Source of the DNA: Chloroflexi bacterium RBG_16_56_11
GTDB taxonomy: Bacteria > Chloroflexota > Dehalococcoidia > Dehalococcoidales > RBG-16-60-22
Assembly: GCA_001796865.1 (NCBI GenBank)
Contig: MGNQ01000041.1
Span: 63,207-68,639 of the forward strand
Direction: 5' to 3'
Length of the DNA stretch: 5,433 nucleotides
The notes below the pieces were generated by a model. It had not been told where the DNA came from. It made no database searches and saw nothing but the letters and a program-made list of their open reading frames with translations. Position numbers and translations under genes: made by a program. Below are positions 1-5,433 of this stretch, in pieces (positions within the stretch are counted from its first letter, which is position 1; every line of letters starts with the position of its first letter).

Positions 1-2397
1 GGGGGGCGGCGAGTAATAATACGGTTTCTTCTCAAGGCCTCGAATCTCCGCCAGAATATTACCGGCGACAACCTTTGCCTGTCGTACCGCGATATGAGCC
101 CGGCGGGGGATTGCCTCCCCCGACTTTTTATCCTGGAAATGGGCACAGTCTCCCAGTGCATAAACACCCGGGAAACCCGGCACCTCCAGGAAATCGTTAA
201 CGATGATACGACCGATACCATCCTTGGCGGCGCTGGTTTCAGCGATACGAGGATTCGCGACCGCCCCCGATACCCAGATAACTGTGTTCGAAGGGACAAT
301 CTCTTCGTTATTGATTTCGACCTTGTTCTCCCAAATCCGGGTTAACCGCGATCGGAACCTGACTTCAACCCCCATTTTTTTAAGCTGTTTCAGGGCGTAA
401 TCACCCAGTTTGGGATGCAGAGCCGGAATAATCTTGGCTTCTTTTTCAACTAACAGAATCTTTATATTATCGATGTTCGACCGGTAGTATTTTATCAGGC
501 TGCCGTATATGAAATCTCGCAGCTCGGTCACGAGCTGTACGCCGATATATCCTGCGCCGCTAACCACGAACGTGAGCAACTGTTGTTGTTTTTCTTTTAC
601 GGTCTCTACAGAGGCCCGCTCGAACATCATGATAATATGGTTCCTGATAAGCCGGGAATCATAGAGGGTTTTGAGGGTAAAGACGTTTGGCTGTTCCGCC
701 ATTTTATCCAGACCAGACATATCAGCAACACCACCGAGGGCTAACACAAGGTAATCGTAAGTAAAAACTCTGGTCCCGGTATGAACCTTTTTATCGATGA
801 AGTCGATTCGTCTAACATCCGCATGAACAAAATTAAACCTGTCTCTCCATTGCAGTCTCCTGACGGGATAGGCTACGTGTCTGGACTCGACCCGTCCGGT
901 GGCTACCTCATGCAGCAGTGGCGAAAATAGAAAGAAATTCTCGTCACTCACCATGGTCGTCTCAACGTTTTCATTTTTATTGAGAGCGGGGACAAGTTTC
1001 CTCAACACGTAGGTGCCGCCGAATCCGCTGCCTAATATGAGAACTTTTTTACCGCCGACATGGAGACTCCGACGCCGGGTTGGCCGATGTGATATTGCCG
1101 TGGCGAATTCTCGATAAAGCGCGGTTGAGAGTTTTAAAATTGAAGACGGTTTTAAAATAAAGCCAGCAATTTCGCGGTAACGGTAACTCCCGGTGAACAT
1201 ACCCCAGGCCGCCCTGGTGAATACCCTCCTGCCAGCCAGGTTACGTTGCTCGTCACCGATGAGCCGGTGCTGCGCCTGCAGGAAAATATAAGAATTTTTT
1301 ACATTTCCATTAATGGAAAACAAAAAACTGCCCCACCGGTTATCGGACTTAATTTGGTCGCATAAGGGCTTATAATGCCGTGTAAAGTCTTCGAGAACGA
1401 CGCCGTGGCGTACCGCGGTAAACGCAGCCTGCCGTGCGGTGAGCAAAGCTGAGCCGATGCCATCTTTATATAGCCTGGAGATAGCCGCATCACCGATAGC
1501 GACGAAGCCATTACCAAAGAAGCCGCGGGCTGAACCTATCGCCGTTTTCGGTTCACACGCACAGGCCCGCTTATAATGCCCGGGCAACACCTCTTTAACG
1601 GACGGATGGTTTAAAAAGTCGGAAATCGTTAAAGGGTGCCGGCCGCCGTTCAACACTGACACCGTGATAAAGTGACCTTTAGGCACGAGCGTGCCGAAAA
1701 TCAGGCCGGAATTAGGGATGAGGAAAGCGTGCGCCGTACTGCCCGACCACGACTCTACTTGATTGGTAGCGATATATATCTCTTCTTGAGACATCGTCAC
1801 CGTTGCGGGCGGGCAATATCCAAGCCCGGTTACCGGGACCGTCCTGGAGTTAACCCCTGATGCCAATACTACGAGGTCGTAGTCACGTTTTTCTCCTCCA
1901 ACGACGATAATGGGATTCCTTTCGAGGTTAATGGATTCAACCGTTTTGAACTCGACATTGACTCCCTGTTCTTTTGCCTGGCGTAACAGCCAGCCGTCAA
2001 AACTGGTTATATTTTCCACTTGTAGAGTCCGCGGGCCGCTTCCCCGATAAACGCTCACAATCTGGATGTCCGGTTCAGGATTGCTCATACTGATTGAGGT
2101 GTAGGTGCTATGGACAGCGTAATTGTTTATCTTACCCTGGATTATCTCTTCCGGAATTTTCAAACCGATTTCCGAGAGATTCCTGAGAAGAGGAATAGAG
2201 AGTATCCCGGCACAACCTTTACATCCGGAGTGACCCAGTAGGTGAAAATCCCGGTCCTGAAAAATTGTAATTTCCGGCTTTACATTCTTTTCGCGCATAT
2301 AGCGTAACAGGTAGAGCGAAAAAAAGCTTCCCGCCGGCCCGCCGCCGATAACCGCTATCCTGGGATGCTCATTTAGCATAAATTTGTTGTTTACCAT
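1..2397 (-). CDS. Fusion flavoprotein: geranylgeranyl-reductase-like FAD domain + type II NADH dehydrogenase (NDH-2) domain, C-terminus cut by window edge
   Basis: One open frame of 799 codons without stop or frameshift, starting at ATG 2397 and still open at position 1. Module 1 (about residues 12-400) is a GR2-type FAD oxidoreductase resembling the geranylgeranyl reductase family. It has a Rossmann motif GGGPAG at 18-23, a CKGCAGILS segment at 59-67 where the family has its conserved Cys-Gly loop, and a second FAD motif AIGDAA with D303, followed by DGIGSALL at 312-319. Module 2 (from about 450) is NDH-2: FAD motif GSGFGG 456-461, SPLLHEVATG 492-501, YDYLVLALG, a nucleotide-binding GAGYIG 614-619, and VYALGDCA 745-752. 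A basic linker with RRR at 441-443 joins them. Missing is the NDH-2 C-terminal tail, usually a membrane-anchoring part of several dozen residues. Family knowledge: NDH-2 oxidises NADH and reduces quinone at the inner membrane face; geranylgeranyl reductases hydrogenate isoprenoid chains, including menaquinone tails (MenJ). The fused role is inference. Start: no clear Shine-Dalgarno; ATG 2379 (residue 7) is an alternative. It lies 177 bases downstream of the cytochrome gene, on the same strand. Confidence 0.9.
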   Translation of the reverse strand, partial: MVNNKFMLNEHPRIAVIGGGPAGSFFSLYLLRYMREKNVKPEITIFQDRDFHLLGHSGCKGCAGILSIPLLRNLSEIGLKIPEEIIQGKINNYAVHSTYTSISMSNPEPDIQIVSVYRGSGPRTLQVENITSFDGWLLRQAKEQGVNVEFKTVESINLERNPIIVVGGEKRDYDLVVLASGVNSRTVPVTGLGYCPPATVTMSQEEIYIATNQVESWSGSTAHAFLIPNSGLIFGTLVPKGHFITVSVLNGGRHPLTISDFLNHPSVKEVLPGHYKRACACEPKTAIGSARGFFGNGFVAIGDAAISRLYKDGIGSALLTARQAAFTAVRHGVVLEDFTRHYKPLCDQIKSDNRWGSFLFSINGNVKNSYIFLQAQHRLIGDEQRNLAGRRVFTRAAWGMFTGSYRYREIAGFILKPSSILKLSTALYREFATAISHRPTRRRSLHVGGKKVLILGSGFGGTYVLRKLVPALNKNENVETTMVSDENFFLFSPLLHEVATGRVESRHVAYPVRRLQWRDRFNFVHADVRRIDFIDKKVHTGTRVFTYDYLVLALGGVADMSGLDKMAEQPNVFTLKTLYDSRLIRNHIIMMFERASVETVKEKQQQLLTFVVSGAGYIGVQLVTELRDFIYGSLIKYYRSNIDNIKILLVEKEAKIIPALHPKLGDYALKQLKKMGVEVRFRSRLTRIWENKVEINNEEIVPSNTVIWVSGAVANPRIAETSAAKDGIGRIIVNDFLEVPGFPGVYALGDCAHFQDKKSGEAIPRRAHIAVRQAKVVAGNILAEIRGLEKKPYYYSPPP

Positions 2398-2574
2398 AAA
2401 AATAACAACTCGGGTCGTCAAAAATGCGGAAAAGCAGGGGCAACCAATTTACCGGGATTTTATATATGGGATACAACAGCGCTTTTCCCGGTCTTTACTT
2501 CTGGCAAGCGAGTCCAGAGATAATGCGCATTTAAACTAGGTAGTATCCACACCCTCGTTCGTCTCCCTGACCTT
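2398..2574. other. Intergenic gap between cytochrome c gene and fusion flavoprotein gene
   Basis: No coding frame I would trust. Transcribed from the right, it begins just after the cytochrome stop codon (TAG, 2577-2575). I see no GC-rich hairpin followed by a T run, so there is no convincing intrinsic terminator. It contains a 10-base palindrome AATGCGCATT (2522-2531), a 7-base inverted repeat ACCGGGA/TCCCGGT (2451-2457 and 2486-2492, 28-base loop), and an AT-rich stretch at 2458-2467. A weak promoter-like pair (TTGACG at 2421-2416 and TATGGT at 2398-2393, 17-base spacer) overlaps the annotated start. The length suggests the flavoprotein may have its own transcript, but read-through from the operon is not excluded. 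Confidence 0.6.
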
Positions 2575-3660
2575 CTAAGGTATCAGATGAAAATGAGAAT
2601 AAGGACCGGTAATGACCATAAAAAACATTAGTAGTCCGAGGCAAACAATAATAATCAGGGCGGCAACCGGTACGAAGCCGGTGCCCTTCACCCGGCTTTC
2701 CCCGGTACCGGGAATATGCAATACCTGATACATGACGATGAAATAAACTCCCCAGATAAGCAGTAAAATCGCCAGGACTACCCACAACCAGGAAAAAATT
2801 CCGCCCGGTAAACGCAAAGCGGAAGTCGGCGCGCTGCCCATCTCACCGACTTCGTGCGCTGATTCCGGCCCTACAAACAACTCCGGCCCTCCGGATAAAA
2901 ACGGAAGTCCGGCTTCAGACTGATAAAATACATGGTCCGTATCCCTTATGTTAAATGGTATTTCGGCATCTACGGTTTCGTACTTCGCCCTGAGTACCGT
3001 GGTCCCCGCGCGCGTCGGCGTGTAAACAACGTAAGCCAAACCCCGGTCGTCGGTCACCGTTTCATCTATTTCCATGTCCCCGCTGGTAAAAAAGTCTTCC
3101 GCGAGGAAAAATTTCACCGTCGCTCCGCTAACGGGAAATCCCTGGGAATCTTTGAGACTTGCCGTAAAAGAAATCGGTTGTCCGGTCTCGGCTTCTCCGG
3201 GGGATTCCAGTGATAAAGACGCTCCGACCACGGGAGGCAAAGGCGAGGTTATGGGAGATGTCGGCGGCGGGGACTTGCCAAGCGTCCACATATAGGTCAG
3301 GGTTTGCCAGAGCTGCTCCGCGGAGAGGCTCGATTTATAACCTGGCATTCCCTGGGTGAGTCTCCCCTCGGAAACTACCCAGAAAAAGAAATCGGGCTGT
3401 GCTTCGAGTTCCTGCGAAAAAGCTGGCTTGCTGAAGTCAAAGGCTGGCAGATTGCCGCCGGTGGTACCGTGGCAGCCGCTGCATTGCTGCTGGTAAACCG
3501 TTTTCCCGGCGTCCTGGGCAATAGCGTCGTCCCAATCGAAGGGATTTTTCATGCCGGCGTACGGTGGAGGCGGTGTTTCGTCCTGCGCTGACACAGCGCC
3601 TGCCAGTGCCAGTAAAGACGAGCCGGCCAGCAATAATATGATAAACCACCTCGATTTCAC
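2575..3660 (-). CDS. Membrane-anchored monoheme cytochrome c with Ig-like domain
   Basis: 361-residue exported electron-transfer protein. Start chosen at GTG 3660: it sits 5 bases after a GGAGG ribosome site, its stop-start overlap with the upstream NrfD gene is the coupled GTGA form, and it places a signal peptide right at the N-terminus (KSR, hydrophobic 6-20, probable cleavage after AVSA at about 25). An ATG at 3723 would add 21 polar residues before the signal and is less likely. Domains: class I cytochrome c about 45-128, with heme site CSGCH at 60-64 and probable axial Met105 in QGMPGYK; Pro/Ser/Thr-rich linker 129-144; an Ig-like beta domain about 146-239; two membrane helices about 289-311 and 328-351; C-terminus HFHLIP. 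The heme and Ig domains should be periplasmic and the tail in the membrane. It probably takes electrons from, or gives them to, the NrfD/Fe-S complex encoded just upstream. It is not a standard family member: ordinary class I cytochromes lack the Ig domain and the helix pair. Confidence 0.92.
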   Translation of the reverse strand: MKSRWFIILLLAGSSLLALAGAVSAQDETPPPPYAGMKNPFDWDDAIAQDAGKTVYQQQCSGCHGTTGGNLPAFDFSKPAFSQELEAQPDFFFWVVSEGRLTQGMPGYKSSLSAEQLWQTLTYMWTLGKSPPPTSPITSPLPPVVGASLSLESPGEAETGQPISFTASLKDSQGFPVSGATVKFFLAEDFFTSGDMEIDETVTDDRGLAYVVYTPTRAGTTVLRAKYETVDAEIPFNIRDTDHVFYQSEAGLPFLSGGPELFVGPESAHEVGEMGSAPTSALRLPGGIFSWLWVVLAILLLIWGVYFIVMYQVLHIPGTGESRVKGTGFVPVAALIIIVCLGLLMFFMVITGPYSHFHLIP

Positions 3661-4994
3661 GGCTTCCTCCCCTCCATATCTACCGTACCCCGTTTCTTTT
3701 CCTCTTGTTCTTTCATTTCCCATATAGAAATGAGCGGGAATATCTTCGAGGCCAGCGTCATCATCAGGATGAAACCGGCCAGAGTGCCCACTCCTATGGA
3801 AATTTCTACCCAGTTGGGCGCATAGCTCCCGAATTCAAACGGCATCAGTGGTACCTCGAGTGTCGGGACCACGATAATATACCTCTTAGCCCACATGCCG
3901 ATGACGACTAATACGGCGGCAATGACGATCATCGTAACGGGTTTACGTTTCGAAAATATCAGGAGCAAGGCCGGCACGAACAAGCCCCCGATAACAAAAA
4001 ACCAGAACCAGGGAGCGTCGGACCCCTGCATTATCAGACTCAATAGCTGTCTGTCACCATCTTCAAGCTTGTACCCGATGGTGATAAATTCCGTAAACGT
4101 GAGATATAGATATGTCGCCAGCATCGTCAGCAAGATGTAGCCCAGGTAGCGGAAATGCTTCTCCGTTATATATTCGTGAAGCCGGTAGGCCTTGCGGAAA
4201 CCGGCGATAATAATTATCAGAAGGGCGGTTCCGGAAAAAACCGCCGCGACAACAAAATAGATACCATAGATGGTGCTGTTCCATCCAGGCCGGAGGGTCA
4301 AAGAAAAAATAAAGGCGACGACGGTATGGACAGATACGGCCAGCGGAATAATCAGGATGGCCATGATACCGATAGATTTGTTCAGGCGTCGGCGTTGCTC
4401 GGGCGTATCCTCCCAACCGATGGAAAAAAGCCGATAGAACTTCGCCTTCAAGGAAGTGTTCCTCGGTCCAAGACGGTCCCGGGCGAAGGCCAGGTCGGGT
4501 ATGAGGGGAAGATAAAGGTAGATAAAACTTCCCGCGAGATAGGTCATGATAGCAATCATGTCCCAGAGAAGCGGAGATTGGAACCGCCCGAATTCGAAGA
4601 CGTGAAGTATACGGTCAGGCCTTCCCAGGTCGATGATAGGTTGTATAGCGCCATCGGTCAGCCCGCCCACGGCGATAAGCTCGGCGATGCGGGTAATCGG
4701 GCTGCGCCAGCCGGCATTGGTGAGCCTGAGAATGGCGGAAACCAGTGCCCCGGCATAGCTGATACCTATGAAGAAAACAAAATTAACGATGTATAATCCG
4801 TAAGGAACCACGTCGCTCATGCCGGTGACGACCAATCCGTAACGGAGCTGGGTATAATACGCGTATAGACCCCAGGCTACAATAGCCGCCAGGAAAAACA
4901 CCAGGAGATAATACGTCCGAGTCGTATGGGTAAGAGGATAAAAAACGGTGCGTTCCAGACGCCCTGTATATTCGTTCTCCAACTCGCTCTGCAT
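3657..4994 (-). CDS. NrfD/PsrC/ActC-type integral membrane quinone-binding subunit
   Basis: 445-residue polytopic protein with about 10 hydrophobic helices, roughly at 28-48, 63-88, 102-122, 143-163, 208-232, 241-266, 282-305, 325-347, 352-377 and 396-420. This helix number matches the longer NrfD branch (ActC/ActF of alternative complex III, HmeB/DsrP-like proteins) rather than the 8-helix PsrC. Family signatures are visible: PYGLYIVNFVFF at 64-75, LGRPDR at 123-128, and SVHTVVAFIF at 221-230 followed by PGWNSTIYGIYFV. H223, D122 and the charged R127/D128 are candidates for quinone or proton handling. Family role: binds (mena)quinone in the membrane and exchanges electrons with the Fe-S partner encoded directly upstream. 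Start: ATG 4994, four bases after the Fe-S gene's stop, without a strong Shine-Dalgarno and so probably translated by coupling. The frame stays open up to ATG 5270, but that stretch is a polar shadow of the Fe-S gene and is rejected. The C-terminal tail (428-445) is charged, and its stop overlaps the cytochrome start. Confidence 0.95.
   Translation of the reverse strand: MQSELENEYTGRLERTVFYPLTHTTRTYYLLVFFLAAIVAWGLYAYYTQLRYGLVVTGMSDVVPYGLYIVNFVFFIGISYAGALVSAILRLTNAGWRSPITRIAELIAVGGLTDGAIQPIIDLGRPDRILHVFEFGRFQSPLLWDMIAIMTYLAGSFIYLYLPLIPDLAFARDRLGPRNTSLKAKFYRLFSIGWEDTPEQRRRLNKSIGIMAILIIPLAVSVHTVVAFIFSLTLRPGWNSTIYGIYFVVAAVFSGTALLIIIIAGFRKAYRLHEYITEKHFRYLGYILLTMLATYLYLTFTEFITIGYKLEDGDRQLLSLIMQGSDAPWFWFFVIGGLFVPALLLIFSKRKPVTMIVIAAVLVVIGMWAKRYIIVVPTLEVPLMPFEFGSYAPNWVEISIGVGTLAGFILMMTLASKIFPLISIWEMKEQEEKKRGTVDMEGRKP
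3666..3675 (-). promoter_or_regulatory. Ribosome binding site of the cytochrome c gene
   Basis: On the minus strand GGAGGGGAGG lies at 3675-3666, five bases before GTG 3660 and inside the last codons of the NrfD gene. It decides the start: the upstream ATG 3723 has no comparable site, and initiation at the GTG gives a 4-base overlap with the NrfD stop codon, which is typical of translational coupling. Confidence 0.75.
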
Positions 4995-4998
4995 TTTT

Positions 4999-5433
4999 TC
5001 AGTCCGTGGATTTTCCCGCAGGCGTGATAAAACCGCCCCACTGCCATACCGGTGGTTTAAGGGGCCGCGGATCGTCCGCTCTCCGCCCCACGCTCTGGCC
5101 ATGTCCGGGAAGATACCACACCCTGGGTTTCGTGCCCAGTTCTTCCTTATAATGATACGCGTCATTCTCGGCGAGGAATCTTGAAAGCCTAACGACTTCC
5201 TGTCCGTTGGAGGCGATGTCCTCGTTAAGGTCTCCCATGTAGAGTACCTTGTTAGGGCAGGCCACCACACAGAAGGGCAACCGTCCGTTGGGGAGGAGGT
5301 GGGCGCAAAACATACATTTTATGACGGTGCCTTTGACCGCAGGTACAGGGTAGAGAGGTGAATACTCCGCCAGCGCGGCCTCCGGGGGAAGTACCGGCGT
5401 GCCCCAGTTAAAAAATCGACGCTGGTACGGGCA
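4999..5433 (-). CDS. 4Fe-4S electron-transfer subunit (NrfC/DmsB/TtrB-like), N-terminal part outside window
   Basis: The last 144 residues are visible; the frame enters from the right edge, starting CPYQRRFFNW. That is the usual end of a CxxxCP cluster motif in the DMSO-reductase-type beta subunits (other members have CPYGARYFNW-like text). A second cluster motif is complete: KCMFC at 39-43 of the visible part, then C55 and C59-P, i.e. C-x2-C-x11-C-x3-CP. It is followed by GDLNED and the characteristic late segment ELGTKPRVWYLPGH (98-111). These proteins normally hold four cubane clusters and wire a catalytic subunit to the membrane quinone subunit. The rest of the cysteines should lie upstream of the window, as should any Tat signal or fused catalytic domain (in ActB-like proteins the Fe-S part is fused to a molybdopterin-like domain). 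The last about 30 residues form a Pro/Trp-rich tail. Four bases separate its TGA stop from the NrfD start. Confidence 0.93.
   Translation of the reverse strand, partial: CPYQRRFFNWGTPVLPPEAALAEYSPLYPVPAVKGTVIKCMFCAHLLPNGRLPFCVVACPNKVLYMGDLNEDIASNGQEVVRLSRFLAENDAYHYKEELGTKPRVWYLPGHGQSVGRRADDPRPLKPPVWQWGGFITPAGKSTD

Noticed and set aside
1..1060. NDH-2 half considered as a sulfide:quinone reductase
   Set aside because: The conserved redox cysteines of that family are not visible; the only Cys in the visible NDH-2 part is in GDCA. SPLLHEVATG and YDYLVLALG are NDH-2 signatures.
1..2397. Possibility of two adjacent genes rather than a fusion
   Set aside because: Triplet-by-triplet reading of the whole minus-strand frame shows no stop codon, and the linker at residues about 397-449 continues in the same frame with protein-like composition.
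2393..2421. Promoter-like pair TTGACG and TATGGT with a 17-base spacer on the minus strand
   Set aside because: The -10-like element overlaps the ATG at 2397 and matches the consensus in only four of six bases. It would only make sense with the second Met (2379) and an almost leaderless transcript, so it is too weak to annotate.
2522..2531. 10-base palindrome AATGCGCATT in the intergenic gap
   Set aside because: A single palindrome of this size is expected by chance in a gap of this length with appreciable probability; no second copy or known operator consensus is recognised.
2932..3591. Several plus-strand open frames of 73-95 codons opposite the cytochrome gene
   Set aside because: They overlap each other and the well-supported cytochrome c coding sequence, and show no domain or ribosome site.
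4155..4796. 213-codon open frame on the plus strand
   Set aside because: It lies antisense within the clear NrfD gene, has low-complexity charged composition and no recognisable domain; a shadow frame.
4995..5270. 92-residue N-terminal extension of the NrfD frame up to ATG 5270
   Set aside because: It overlaps the Fe-S subunit gene almost entirely, is polar and unlike NrfD N-termini. The helical protein begins naturally at ATG 4994, four bases after the Fe-S stop.

Overview
The window holds four protein genes, all on the minus strand and read from right to left, plus one 177-base intergenic gap. The gene order (Fe-S subunit, NrfD-type membrane subunit, secreted cytochrome c, flavoprotein) and the tight, partly overlapping gene ends are bacterial. 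Base composition is moderate, near half G+C by eye. The architecture fits an anaerobic or facultative respiratory bacterium. A Chloroflexota-like or other uncultured lineage is a guess that the sequence does not prove.

Right part (5433 to 2575): three translationally coupled genes encode parts of a membrane-bound, quinone-reactive oxidoreductase of the complex-iron-sulfur-molybdoenzyme / alternative complex III type. In order of transcription they are the C-terminal end of a 4Fe-4S electron-transfer subunit (its 5' end lies outside the window), a roughly 10-helix NrfD/PsrC/ActC-type quinone-binding subunit, and a monoheme cytochrome c. The cytochrome also carries an Ig-like domain and two C-terminal membrane helices. 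A catalytic subunit and the operon promoter would be expected upstream, beyond position 5433.

Middle (2574 to 2398): a non-coding gap with no clear terminator and only weak regulatory signals.

Left part (2397 to 1): one uninterrupted reading frame of at least 799 codons, running off the left edge. It fuses two complete flavoprotein modules: a geranylgeranyl-reductase-like FAD domain (about residues 12-400) and a type II NADH dehydrogenase (NDH-2) domain (about residues 450 to the end). I checked this frame triplet by triplet and found no stop or frameshift. It is the most interesting object here.

Likely joint role (inference): the three-gene complex exchanges electrons between a (mena)quinone pool and a periplasmic cytochrome c or Fe-S chain. 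The fused flavoprotein brings NADH electrons to quinone or, since two residues of its NDH-2 quinone site are changed, to the attached reductase domain, for example to saturate an isoprenoid chain.
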